Made by a program: the position numbers and the translations under genes
Notes under the pieces: model-generated
Seen by the model: the letters and a program-made list of their open reading frames with translations, nothing else
Databases searched by the model: none
Told to the model about the DNA's origin: nothing
Shown: piece by piece, positions 9,876 through 19,321 of the stretch
Layout: every line of letters begins with the position of its first letter
Numbering within the stretch: position 1 is the first letter of the stretch
Assembly: GCF_001025135.1 (NCBI RefSeq)
Contig: NZ_AP012323.1
Location: 62,001 to 126,000, forward strand
Source: Bifidobacterium bifidum ATCC 29521 = JCM 1255 = DSM 20456
Lineage (GTDB): Bacteria > Actinomycetota > Actinomycetes > Actinomycetales > Bifidobacteriaceae
Direction: 5' to 3'
DNA length: 64,000 bases

Positions 9876-11924
9876 ATGAGAAGGAATCATGGATTTTCTC
9901 GTGTGTTAGGGGTAATCGTCGCAGGTTGCCTTCTAGTCTCTGGATTTATAGCGTCACCGGCAAATGCTGCGGAGGACATTAAAAAGTCAGTGCAATCGCA
10001 GAAAATTATGGATGAACGGCCGGCAGCGCTTGACGAAAACACTCCATCAACGTTTTCTGAACGTTCGAATGAGCCGGTTTCATCGGTGACGGGCGTCACT
10101 TTGGGAGATGGATACAAGGCGCGTACCGATTACATAAGCATTGACCAACGTAATACCAAACGGGATGCATTGAATGCCGTTATCAAGTGGCGCAAAGATG
10201 CACTCAATGATGCGCGTATTAAATTCAAATACGACGGTTCTTGGAAAACGGTGCCGGAATATTTGAAAGCGGTTGGTATCAGCCAACAGGAATACCTTTC
10301 TCCAAAGTGGTCGAATGCTTTGGAGCGTATCGCTATTCAGCGTGCGCTTGAGGCATATACATGGGCTGATGGGCACACGCGTCCTGATGATGATTGGTGT
10401 TTTGGGGCTAGTTACAAAGGTTTGACATCCAATGCTGAAGTACTTGCTTGGGGTACAAGGAACATATCGGATGCAGTTGATTTATGGGCGAGCGAGAAAT
10501 CCGATTACATTAATGAGGTGAATGGTCATGGCTCCGGTGTGACTGGTCACTATACGACGTTGACAGATCCCGATTACGGTTCATATGGCTTTGCTGGCGG
10601 ATTCAGCGATAGCAGTGCATATTCTGGCGAAGCAGTTTCCAGAGGGTATGCGTCGGAATATTCGGATGAAACGCCAACCAATTTAAATGGCTACGGACGA
10701 TTTGAGATTTCAGTCAGCCAAAGGCATATCAACGAGGGCATGACGTGGAAGGGATTGCACTGGAACAGCTCATCCGCTCTCGAGCCCGGCAAAAGCGATG
10801 AAGCAGTGGTGCGGCTTTCCTATGGTGCTAATCGGTACAACCTGCTTGGTGGTACATGGTCATCGTCGAACACGGCCGTGGCAACGGTGACCGAAGGAAA
10901 TATTAAAACGCTCAAGCGTGGCAATACCGTCATTAAAGTAAATGCTGGCGGGCGGCTGGCGCAAGGTAATGTACGTGTGGCTCCGGCAATGCAAAGGATT
11001 TTCGGTGCCACACGGTACGACACTATGTCTCAAGTTGTGCAAAAAGAAGGACTTAAGCAGGGGCAGACGGTAATAGTTGCTTCTGGCACGAACTACCCTG
11101 ATGCCTTGGCCTCATCTAGTCTGGCTGGTGCTTTGGATGCGACAATTGTGCTGACTGATCCGCAGTCGTTGTCAGCTCAGGCCTCGGAACGGATCGCCGC
11201 CATTAAACCGAGTCGAATCATCATTGCTGGAGGCCCTGCCGCTGTTTCGCAGAATGTCGAGCAACAGCTGAAGCAATATAGCTCCAATGTGAGGCGATAT
11301 TACGGTGAGACCCGTTATGACACTTCGCTGGCGTTGTACAAAGCAGGCGAACGGCTGGGAGCGAAGTGGGGTGCGATTGCTCTGCTGATGACAGGTGATA
11401 ATTATGCTGACGCTTTGTCGATATCGTCGTATGCGTATATGTCGCATATGCCTATTTTCTTGTGTAGCTCGACGAAGGGATTCACCGATGGTGAGATTAA
11501 GGAAATCAAAAAGATGAAAAAGATGTGGGTCATTGGCGGCGAACAGGCCGTTCCACAACGTTTTATCGAACGGCAAATTGCTGGAGGCATGGATGAGCGC
11601 ATAGCTGGCTCGACACGGTATGAGACCAGCATCAATGTGGCAGATCGATTTGCCGGAGATTATGATGGTTTCCTTCGTATGAATAATGTGGTATTCACCA
11701 CGGGAATGAATTTCCCGGATGTGCTTGCTGCTGGTCCTTTTGCCGGGCGCAATAAGGCGGTTTTGCTGCTTGCGGATCCGAACGGGAGCACTGCCAATTT
11801 TGTGAAGCAGTATGTGAAGCAGCATGGCAATGTTGACAATGCCTATATTGTTGGCGGTGAGAATGCCGTCTCTCGCAATACTGCGAACGGTCTTGCTGAC
11901 GCTTTGGATATGCTGCGGCCATAA
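9876..11924 (+). CDS. Secreted CAP-domain protein with Ig-like domain and three CWB2 repeats
   Basis: A 682-residue exported protein. A signal peptide (about 1-32) has a basic start, a hydrophobic core GVIVAGCLLVSGFIA and cleavage near ANA-AED. Residues about 90-235 resemble a CAP/SCP domain (LERIAIQRALEAYTWADGHTRPD, SNAEVLAWG, DAVDLWASEK, HYTTLTDPDY). About 300-365 is a bacterial Ig-like group 2 module (GTWSSSNTAVATV, LKRGNTVIKV). The rest is three CWB2 repeats, each with TRYDT, a (T/S)G.N(Y/F)PDALA-type motif and a GG..AV motif. In Clostridium, CWB2 triplets hold proteins on anionic wall polymers. CAP proteins have varied roles, so the activity here is open. Its last repeat is almost the same as that of the gene ending at 19228. 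Confidence 0.85.
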   Translation: MRRNHGFSRVLGVIVAGCLLVSGFIASPANAAEDIKKSVQSQKIMDERPAALDENTPSTFSERSNEPVSSVTGVTLGDGYKARTDYISIDQRNTKRDALNAVIKWRKDALNDARIKFKYDGSWKTVPEYLKAVGISQQEYLSPKWSNALERIAIQRALEAYTWADGHTRPDDDWCFGASYKGLTSNAEVLAWGTRNISDAVDLWASEKSDYINEVNGHGSGVTGHYTTLTDPDYGSYGFAGGFSDSSAYSGEAVSRGYASEYSDETPTNLNGYGRFEISVSQRHINEGMTWKGLHWNSSSALEPGKSDEAVVRLSYGANRYNLLGGTWSSSNTAVATVTEGNIKTLKRGNTVIKVNAGGRLAQGNVRVAPAMQRIFGATRYDTMSQVVQKEGLKQGQTVIVASGTNYPDALASSSLAGALDATIVLTDPQSLSAQASERIAAIKPSRIIIAGGPAAVSQNVEQQLKQYSSNVRRYYGETRYDTSLALYKAGERLGAKWGAIALLMTGDNYADALSISSYAYMSHMPIFLCSSTKGFTDGEIKEIKKMKKMWVIGGEQAVPQRFIERQIAGGMDERIAGSTRYETSINVADRFAGDYDGFLRMNNVVFTTGMNFPDVLAAGPFAGRNKAVLLLADPNGSTANFVKQYVKQHGNVDNAYIVGGENAVSRNTANGLADALDMLRP

Positions 11925-11942
11925 GGCGGAAACTGTAGCAAC

Positions 11943-11987
11943 GTTAAGAGGGGCTGACCATGGTTCACATGGTCAGCCCCTCTTAAC
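11943..11987. terminator. Intergenic hairpin, probable bidirectional terminator
   Basis: A perfect 20-bp inverted repeat (11943-11962 and 11968-11987) with a 5-base loop, between convergent CWB2 genes. Confidence 0.85.
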
Positions 11988-12000
11988 ACGTTTTATGTCG

Positions 12001-12619
12001 TCATTGCGCGTGTCTGAGGCTGAGGTTGTCGGCGATGGCGTTCGCGGTGCCTTGGTCCACGGCGTTCACGCCGTCGACTACGAGCACTCTTGAGAATGAT
12101 TTTAATGCGGTCTTTTGGTCAGACCGTTGGCGGAATCGCACAAGAATACTGGATCTTTTGTCGTGTATGCATATGAACTTACGGATAAGGCGTCCGCATA
12201 ATTCGCGTTTGTCGCAACAATTGCAGTTGATCCCCATCCTGAAGCGTTCTGATATAGCGCGAAAGATGTATCTATACGAGTGGCGCCGGATACACGGTTC
12301 ACGCTTTGCGCATATGTATGAAGAGTATGAAGAACGTTATCTGATACGGCAGCTGATCCACCTACCACAATAATTCGTGATGGTGCCAACTGCCGAAGCT
12401 GATTGGCGAACTGCGAAGAAAGCGCGGACTTCCCCGTTAGTATGATCGGAGCATTGGTTCGCCAGCCAATCCGGAAGCTGCCAATGCATCTGGATAGTTA
12501 TCGCCTGAAGCTATAATCGCGGTACCACCAGTTTTCCAGTTCCCCTCTGAGACGACTGCGGCCATGGTGTTATAGCGGGTATTGACTGTTAATTGAATAT
12601 TTGTAGCTTTTGAGGCCAC
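12001..12619 (-). pseudogene. CWB2 protein, 3' remnant cut by IS21
   Basis: Pieces of a CWB2 domain are read on the minus strand in more than one frame. They are NTRYNTMAAVV ... GGTAIIASGDNYPDALAASG (near 12440-12600), APSRIIVVGGSAAVSDNV ... SGATRIDTSFALY ... ADALSVSSYAY (12102-12389), and a tail VLVVDGVNAVDQGTANAIAD...LRHAQ (ending 12001). Most of the third repeat is missing. The C-terminal tail closely resembles that of the 2074-residue subtilase. It was probably the 3' end of the gene whose 5' part lies at 15145-15995, on the other side of the IS21 insertion. Confidence 0.8.
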
Positions 12620-12698
12620 TGGTTATTGTGCTTGGGGACCAGCATTATGGCGGGAGAAGGCCGATGGCGGATTGGTTAGAAGCCGCCGGCCTTCGGGG

Positions 12699-13451
12699 CT
12701 AGTTGTCGAGCATGGCTTGCCCGTGGCGTTGCCTCATGTTGTACTCGCCTGTATTAATCCAGACCGCGTTGTGCACGATGCGGTCGAGAATCGCGTCGGC
12801 GATGGCGTCGCCGCCGAGCTGTCGGTGCCATTCCTTGGTCGCCAGCTGCGTGGCGAACGCCGTGCTGACGGTGTCGTACCGGAGCTCCATGAGCTCCAGG
12901 AGGAATCGTTTGAATGGTTCGTCGGGCTTGTCGACGAGCCATTCGTCGATCGCGAGCAGGTTGTAGGTGGCGTATTTGCGCACGAGCTTGGGCGCTCCTC
13001 CTGGCTTGTTCGACGCGACCGTCACCTGCTCGGCCAGGTCCGGCATTCGGACGTAGACTGCGCGGTACCGTGCCCGGCACGCGGATTTCGCCAACGCGCA
13101 TAGCAGGTGGGATTTGCCCGATCCCGTGGCTCCCTGGAACACGACGTTCAACCGTTGTTCCAGATAGTTCCCGGCGTCGAGGCCGGCGATCACGCTCCGG
13201 TCGAGCCTGCGTTCCTCCACCAGGTCGATGGTCCTCAGGTCCGCCTGGGGGTAGCGCAGACCCGCGCGTTTGACGAGGCGTTGGATCTTGGCGTCCATGT
13301 GACCGGAGTGGGCGTTGTCGACCGCAAGCCTGACGACCTCCGTGTGGCTCATGGGCGCCGTCGTTCGCTCGTCGAGCCGTTCGAACGCGTCGAGCAGATC
13401 GGATGCGTTCATCTCACGCAATTTGCGTTTGGTCTCGGTGTCGATGATCAT
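12699..13451 (-). CDS. istB: IS21 helper ATPase IstB
   Basis: A 250-residue AAA+ ATPase that assists the IstA transposase in target selection. Walker A is GATGSGKSH near residue 112, and a Walker B-type LLAIDEWLVD lies near residue 170. The N-terminus (METKRKL-like, LLDAFERLDERTT) and HRQLGGDAIADAILDRIVHNAVWI are typical of the family. It follows istA with a 6-bp gap. The product looks intact and full length. Confidence 0.95.
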   Translation of the reverse strand: MIIDTETKRKLREMNASDLLDAFERLDERTTAPMSHTEVVRLAVDNAHSGHMDAKIQRLVKRAGLRYPQADLRTIDLVEERRLDRSVIAGLDAGNYLEQRLNVVFQGATGSGKSHLLCALAKSACRARYRAVYVRMPDLAEQVTVASNKPGGAPKLVRKYATYNLLAIDEWLVDKPDEPFKRFLLELMELRYDTVSTAFATQLATKEWHRQLGGDAIADAILDRIVHNAVWINTGEYNMRQRHGQAMLDN

Positions 13452-13457
13452 CGCGCG

Positions 13458-15008
13458 TCACCTTCCCATGTCCGCGTAGTAATCGCCGCCGCGCACCCAT
13501 CCGGCGTCGTCAACGGCGCCGTCGGGGATCCCGCCCGTGGCGTCCTGGCCGGATTCGAGGATCGGCCTGATGTGCGAATACCGCGGCGAGGCGATCGACC
13601 GCAGCGACAGCGAACACGCGTTCTCCAAACGTTGGGCGGAATAGCGTTTCGACAGCCGCAGGATCGCCAGCGCGGGCTCCACGCCCTGTTCGTCGAGGCG
13701 TTCCATGGCGAACAGCCTGCCGATCACGGCGGCGCAGCCGGGGCCTATTCGCCGGGCCCATTGCTCGCAACGTTTCCTGTCCCATGGTCTCCACACGGCT
13801 TTGCCGGGCAGGTCGGACTCGTTCGTGGACCACTGGTTGGATGCCGTCGTCGGCAGGAGTCGGTGCGAGCACAACCGCGTGTTCCCATGCCAGACCTCGA
13901 ACATGCTCGCGCCGATCCGCAGGTCCACCGTGGAACCGATGTACGCGTACGGGACGGAATACCAGTTGCGCGCATACGCGACGTGGCTGTTGGCCTGCAC
14001 CCTGCGGCCGTATACCCAGTCCGCCACCTCGTAAGGCATCGGCGGCAACGCGATCAGCAGCGGTTTCTCCTCCGATTCGAACACCGACGACCGGGATCCG
14101 TCGCGCTTCTGGAACGCACGGGAATTGTATTCCGCCAGCCAGGCGCGTATCGCGGCCCGCAGTTCGTCAAGCGATCCGAACTCGCGGTCGCGCATCGCGC
14201 CGACCAGCGCCATCGTGGCGTGCCACACGGTGTTCTCCGCGGACGGCTTGTCCTTCGGCTTCCTCACCCGTCCGGGCAGCACAGCGGCCGAATAGTGCTC
14301 GGCCATGCCCCGGTACGCGTCGTTCAACACGATCTCGCCCTCACGTGGATGCTTGATCACGCCGGTCTTCGGGTTGTCGCACACCAGGCGCGGCGTGGAG
14401 CCGCCGAACCATTCGTACATCGCCACATGGGCCCGCAGCCACGAATTCTGCCCCATATCCAGGATGGGTTCCACGAACGCGTACCGGCTGAACGGCAATA
14501 CCGCCACGAACAGGTACACGGTCGACGAATCACCGGTGACCGGATCGGCGATGCGCATGGTCTTGCCGGCCCAGTCGACCTCGATGGTGCGGCCGGCCTT
14601 ATGCTCCACCCTGCTTGTCACGCCGAGTCTCGCCACGTACGCGGCGTACAGCTTGCAGAACCTGTCATAACCCATATGGGGCCTACCCGACTGCCGGCAT
14701 TCGTCCACATACTCGCCGTGCAGAATCCTCAACGTCACGCCGACACGGGCCAACTCCCGGTGGACCTTGCCCCAGTCGGGGTGCTCGTACACGCTCTCAC
14801 GTTCCCCGCGTCCGGGGAACAGCAGCGCGTATACCTCGTCGTCCGGCCTGTTGGCGACGTCATCCCAGCCGATGCCGACGGCCTTCGCCGCGTCCAGCAC
14901 GTCGGCCACGCTCCGGCGCGACATGCCTTGGGACCTTGCGATCGCGCGTCCCGATAACCCCCGGCCATGCAAACGCAGGACCAGTTTCGCCTGTATTTTC
15001 CGTACCAT
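13458..15008 (-). CDS. istA: IS21 transposase IstA
   Basis: A 516-residue transposase with an N-terminal helix-turn-helix (GLSGRAIARSQGMSRRSVADVL) and an rve-type DDE core. The first catalytic Asp is probably in TIEVDWAGKT; the core continues through YLFVAVLPFSRYAFVEP and CDNPKTGVIKH, with KPSAENTVWH supplying a candidate Glu. The frame is full length and undamaged, so with istB the element may still be active, unlike most other IS in this window. Confidence 0.95.
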   Translation of the reverse strand: MVRKIQAKLVLRLHGRGLSGRAIARSQGMSRRSVADVLDAAKAVGIGWDDVANRPDDEVYALLFPGRGERESVYEHPDWGKVHRELARVGVTLRILHGEYVDECRQSGRPHMGYDRFCKLYAAYVARLGVTSRVEHKAGRTIEVDWAGKTMRIADPVTGDSSTVYLFVAVLPFSRYAFVEPILDMGQNSWLRAHVAMYEWFGGSTPRLVCDNPKTGVIKHPREGEIVLNDAYRGMAEHYSAAVLPGRVRKPKDKPSAENTVWHATMALVGAMRDREFGSLDELRAAIRAWLAEYNSRAFQKRDGSRSSVFESEEKPLLIALPPMPYEVADWVYGRRVQANSHVAYARNWYSVPYAYIGSTVDLRIGASMFEVWHGNTRLCSHRLLPTTASNQWSTNESDLPGKAVWRPWDRKRCEQWARRIGPGCAAVIGRLFAMERLDEQGVEPALAILRLSKRYSAQRLENACSLSLRSIASPRYSHIRPILESGQDATGGIPDGAVDDAGWVRGGDYYADMGR

Positions 15009-15144
15009 TGCTGGCAGCTCCTTTCACCACACGTCCCTCGCATGGTGAAAGGAGCCTAACCAGCCATGGCTTCAAAGCGCAATAACCATGGCCCTGAAAC
15101 GCAATAACCGTCAAAACCCGTAATGGCCCCCAGCCGCAATAGCA

Positions 15145-15995
15145 ACGGACCACAACAAATCAAATATTCAGTTAATCTCTTAACTGTGGTGTTTGATATG
15201 TATTCAGTTCCACCCATATGGAAGCAGATGTCCTTATCGATCGGGCCACCGATAGTTACTGACCCTTTAGCCGGAATCTGCACTTGTGTCCATCCACGTC
15301 TGTCATAGCCTCCTACATAAGTTGAAGCATAAGGAGCTTGTGCCATGAACATGGTATTCCCATAGAAATCTTTGATTGCCAGATGAGGTTTTTCCTTTTA
15401 CGGCTTTGACCAGATAATTCTCTGCTGTGATATGCTGCACACTGTTTTCTCGAGCGGTGGCAGAGTACGTTCCATCGGTAAGGGCTCTTTCGGCTCCGGG
15501 ATATAGAACTGGATTATCAGCATTTCGAGGATATGCTTGAAGTAATTTCCAAGAAGAGGCGCATAGGCCAGATCCCTCGAAAATATGCACAAAATAGCCG
15601 TCTTTTACTTCGATTTTTTGAGGTTTATCTTTTTCAACGGCATACGCGTCGGAGATTGAATTGTAATTCCCGGTCGCATCGTTAATGCTGGAATGAGAAG
15701 AATATCCTGTACTGACTGCGGACACAAGATAAAGTCCCGGAGCCAAACCTGCCTCATGGAAATTTGAGACATTCGTGTAATACTTATTGCCCGGTTACAA
15801 AATTTTTGACGAAGTAGGTGTTCTTGCTGATTCGTTTAATTCAGTTCACTCAGCTATGTATTCGTTTGCATTTGACAATTGCTCAGATTGATTCGATGAG
15901 TCAATAGTATCCTCGGCATACGCCGGCGCGCTAATCCCAAAAACCAGTACAGCAGCAATAGCGAGAGAAGCAAATATTCTTCTTGGAACTTGCAT
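15145..15995 (-). pseudogene. Secreted protein, 5' part, nonsense and frameshift mutations, cut by IS21
   Basis: From ATG 15995 a clear signal peptide is read (MQVPRRIFASLAIAAVL..., cleavage near AYA-ED). The frame then hits TGA at 15846-15848 and a TAA shortly after, and continues in the same frame into NKYYTNVSNFHEAGLAPGLYLVSAV...ERALTDGTYSATAREN. After VKGK an extra A in a short A-run (about 15395) shifts the frame; it resumes as FMAQAPYASTYVGGYDRRGW and runs into the IS21 element. The domain is not recognised. With the CWB2 remnant beyond the IS it was probably one CWB2-anchored surface protein. It is inactivated several times over. Confidence 0.75.
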
Positions 15996-16129
15996 GTTAC
16001 TTTCCATTCCTTCAAAGAAGCCTTCTTATATATATGAGAGATACTATACTCTTTTGGATAAAGTGACTGCCCTTTGTGATGCATAGCAGAGTAGCCGTTG
16101 TGTGCAATCGATCTAATAGATCCTTATGC

Positions 16130-16170
16130 TGGTTGGGCAGGTAAACGACTGCGGATTGCCTGCCCAACCA
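16130..16170. terminator. Hairpin downstream of the 409-residue CWB2 gene
   Basis: 12-bp perfect arms (TGGTTGGGCAGG and its complement) with a 17-base loop, just past the stop codon at 16178. Confidence 0.75.
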
Positions 16171-16177
16171 TATCTAT

Positions 16178-17407
16178 TCAGACATAGTGCCAACGAGGCT
16201 TGTTATCACCGCTGGCTACTTTGCAAACGATTAGTTTGCCATTCCTGGCATCGTGGTCCGTCTTGTTCAGATCAGATTTTTTACAGAATTCACCTGCTTT
16301 ATGTGTGCCGTAAACTGGATCGTCCGGTTTGGGCTGCGGCTTAGGCGTTGGCTGCGGAACGTATTCTCTGTCACTCAATCCAAAGCTCTTAGCAATTGCA
16401 TTGAACGTTGCCGGCCCAATGGCGTTCTGCCCACCGAGGACGTAGGCGGATTCAACATTCGGCAGTATGGATGATGCCCCGATTGTCGGGGAGGAATCGT
16501 TTTGCGCAAGCAACAGCACTGTCTTATTAAGACCTGCAAGGGCGCTTCCTGAAAGTGCGTCCGGGAAATTAGCTCCAGTGGCGTATACGACGCTAGAAGG
16601 ATCGATAGAGAGACCTTCCAACGTGAACTTGCTGATTTCCAAGCTAGTCTCATAACGAGTCGTTCCCTGTATTCTCGACGTTGCAACGCCTATGGATCGG
16701 AGCTGCTGTTCCACGGATGAAGGGACCGCGTTTGTGCCACCGACGATGATTGCAGACTGAAAATCCTTGAGTGCAGCGAGAGATTCCTCATCAAGCCCCG
16801 ACTGAGAGCTCAGGAAGAAAGGTGCGGATTGCATGTATGAATACGGGGACACGGAAAGCGCGTCGGCAAAGTTAGCGCCAGTGGAAATAATGGCGGTTTC
16901 GGATTTTACTCCGAGCTTGGTGAGTTCGCTATAAATTTGATATGCGGTATCAAAGCGAGTGCTTCCTGCGAGTCGTGTAATAGTTGCCGACGGACGAGAT
17001 GCTTGGATTACTTTTTCAGCGTTGTTTGAAACTGCGTTTGTACCGCCGATAATGTAAATCGTGTTGACATCAAGCCGATCAAGTTCGCTGACTGTTGCGT
17101 TGGAAGGCGTTTTGGGGTCAGTAAGCAGAATCGGCGCATTGAGATACCCCGCGAGGGATGAGGCAGCAAGCGCATCTGGGAAGCTGTTTCCTGATGCTAC
17201 TACTGCAGCTCCGGATGCAGCAGAAGGGAGCGCAGTCTGTGATACCATCGCCATGGTCTCATATCTGGTGCTGCCGGATATCCGAGTAATCGATGTGGCT
17301 GATGCATCAGCTATTAATCCTGTCCCCGCAAAAGCAGCGGAGGTCAGGAAAACGCTGGATAGCACAGCGGTGATTCTTTTGAAATAGGTGGCAGTTTTCC
17401 GGTTCAC
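16178..17407 (-). CDS. Secreted protein with three CWB2 repeats and a C-terminal Cys-pair motif
   Basis: A 409-residue exported protein that starts with GTG 17407 after AGGGGAGG. A signal peptide (about 1-32, ITAVLSSVFLTSAAFAG) is followed directly by three CWB2 repeats (SGSTRYETMAMVSQ, ASGNSFPDALAAS, GGTNAVSNN; then SGSTRFDT-like and GTTRYETSLEIS units). A proline-lysine linker leads to a short tail with two cysteines (GEFCKKSDLNK, LIVCK, RWHYV) of a kind seen at the ends of actinobacterial surface proteins. There is no enzymatic domain, so it may be a structural or adhesive layer protein. It lies divergent from the nuclease-like CWB2 gene. Confidence 0.85.
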   Translation of the reverse strand: MNRKTATYFKRITAVLSSVFLTSAAFAGTGLIADASATSITRISGSTRYETMAMVSQTALPSAASGAAVVASGNSFPDALAASSLAGYLNAPILLTDPKTPSNATVSELDRLDVNTIYIIGGTNAVSNNAEKVIQASRPSATITRLAGSTRFDTAYQIYSELTKLGVKSETAIISTGANFADALSVSPYSYMQSAPFFLSSQSGLDEESLAALKDFQSAIIVGGTNAVPSSVEQQLRSIGVATSRIQGTTRYETSLEISKFTLEGLSIDPSSVVYATGANFPDALSGSALAGLNKTVLLLAQNDSSPTIGASSILPNVESAYVLGGQNAIGPATFNAIAKSFGLSDREYVPQPTPKPQPKPDDPVYGTHKAGEFCKKSDLNKTDHDARNGKLIVCKVASGDNKPRWHYV

Positions 17408-17510
17408 GGTTCCTCCCCTTTCCTCATTGATTGTTAATTGTCTAAGAGTATAGAAGGGTAATTCCTCTAGTATGATTATCCTCCATTATGAAGTGAGAGG
17501 ATGACAGTGA

Positions 17511-19228
17511 ATGGTACGACTTGCAAAACGCGTGACGGGCTTTTTGAGGATGTTGATAGTTGTTGTTTTTCTCTTTCAAGGCGTTGCCACGGCAAGTGCG
17601 GACGAAGGAGAGAACGCGCAATCTGCGCTACAGTCATTGTCTGTAATAGAGCAGACGGACGATTACCGATCGTCAGAACGTACAGAATTATTTGGCACAT
17701 GGCTTCACAGCAAGACTCTTGGCGGTAATGCGACTACCCGAGACGATATTTTGAGTCGTGACATGAAGAATGTCACATATACCAATGACCATCATGTCGC
17801 AACAGGCGTCCTGAATGATCCCTATACCGGCGAGACAATCGCTTTTCAGCGCGGACAGGGCACTTCGAATGCGGGTGCAGATCGATCATGTTGTTGCTGT
17901 CGGAGAGGCATATGAAAGTGGTGCCGATTATTGGACCAAAGAACAACGCATCGCATATGCGAATGATCCATATGTGCTACCTGCAGTAAAAGGATCTGCG
18001 AATGCTTCCAAAACAGACAAGGACGCTGCACACTGGCTTCCAGGGCATGGCTATGATTGTGCCTATATCAGCAGGCAGATAGGGATTAAGCAGCATTATC
18101 ATCTATCGGTGGATTCTTCAGAGAGAAATGCTATGAAAACATCTCTTTCACAGTGTCCGTCTGGGCAGACAGTTCCGCTTTACGACGGTAACAATGTAAT
18201 GCCGAACACTCCGGAGCTTCCGTCTAATCCATCAAAACCCAATACGCCGTCTGCTCCTAGTGAACCTACATCTGGTAAATTGGTTCGGCTATCCGGCATA
18301 ACGCGGTATGACACCATGTCGCGGATTGTTGACACCGTTTTTCCGAAGTCCGCATCAACGGTAGTTGTCGCTTCTGGAGAGAACTATCCAGATGCGCTGG
18401 CAGCGTCGGGATTTGCCGGAGTGCTGGACGCTCCGATTCTTATGACGGATCCTCAATACCTCAGTAATCAGACAAAAGATCAGATTAGTCGTCTGAAGCC
18501 GGAAAGGATTATTATCATCGGTGGGCAGAATGCGGTATCGGGGAATGTGGAGCAGTCGTTAGCCCAATATGCCACAGTGCAGAGGATTGGAGGCGTTACT
18601 CGAAGTGACACTGCTTTGAAACTGTACGACAGCGATGTCCAAGGCGAAAAGAATTGGGGAAGAACGGCAATAGTCGTTACCGGGGGAAGTGGCTTATCGT
18701 TTTGCTGATGCCTTGTCTGTTTCGTCATATGCTAATGAGTCCCAAAGTCCCATCTTCCTTTCAAATATCGACTCTGGCTTGTCTTCTGAACAATTGGAGG
18801 CATTGTCCAACGGACAGTTTGACAGGATCCTTGTCGTGGGTGGGCAGCGTGCTGTTCCGGATTCGGTGGTGAAACAGATTAGAAATTCCTCTGGTTCTGT
18901 GGTGTCTCGTATTTCGGGGACGACGCGTTATGAAACGAGTGCTACATTTGCTCAGTGGACTTCTGAACATGGAGGGCTCCATATGAACAATGCAGTATTT
19001 GCGACTGGTGCGAATTTCCCGGATGCACTTGCGGCTGGTCCTTTTGCCGGGCGCAATAGTGCGGTTCTGCTGCTTGCAGATCCGAATGGGAGTACTGCCA
19101 ATTTCGTCAAGCAGTATGTGAAGCAGCATAGCGATGTTGATAATGCTTATGTCGTTGGCGGCGAAAGCGTTGTTTCCCGTAGCACTGCGGATGGCCTTGC
19201 CGATGCATTGAAGATGGGGCGTCCGTAA
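17511..19228 (+). pseudogene. Secreted HNH nuclease-like (DUF1524) protein with three CWB2 repeats, two frameshifts
   Basis: A signal peptide (MVRLAKRVTGFLRMLIVVVFLFQGVATASA) leads into a DUF1524 HNH-type domain. The expected QIDHVVAVGEAYESGADYW, with N-x-SK-x-DKDAAHWLPG and YDCAYISRQI downstream, are the usual metal-binding and catalytic surroundings. Three CWB2 repeats end the protein. The reading frame breaks twice. At 17873-17875 one G too many separates GTSNA from VQIDHV; at 18682-18686 a five-G run, where four restores the frame, separates AIVVTG from YRFADALSVSSYA. All other domain signatures are kept. It is either a recent pseudogene, a sequencing artefact or a switched-off gene. Ancestrally a wall-bound secreted nuclease is likely. 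Confidence 0.85.
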
Positions 19229-19256
19229 TTTCCCACGTGCGAAGGATAACAAAAAC

Positions 19257-19302
19257 AAGGGGACTGTTGGTACTGATCGTAATTCGTGCCAACAGCCCCC
19301 TT
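19257..19302. terminator. Hairpin between convergent CWB2 genes
   Basis: Inverted repeat with arms close to AAGGGGACTGTTGGTAC and its complement, loop about 12 bases, between the stop codons of two converging genes. Confidence 0.8.
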
Positions 19303-19321
19303 ATCTGTTAATGTGGCAACA

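Larger units (their letters stand above)
12619..15144 (-). mobile_element. IS21-family insertion sequence
   Basis: About 2.5 kb, with istA then istB on the minus strand. The ends share a pattern (GGTTATTGTGCTTGGGGACC at the left; TGCTATTGCGGCTGGGGGCC read inward from the right), and repeated GCAATAAC motifs lie inside the right end, as IS21 elements have. I could not find a convincing target duplication, so the exact ends are approximate. Confidence 0.85.

Noticed and set aside
13107..14957. A 616-codon plus-strand frame
   Set aside because: Antisense of istB and istA.
12600..15190. Target-site duplication around IS21
   Set aside because: Flanks share only weak, unaligned similarity (CCAC), so I could not define a duplication.
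17869..18686. Phase variation by slipped-strand pairing
   Set aside because: The runs are only three and five G, too short for typical high-rate switching. Kept as a possibility to test, not claimed.
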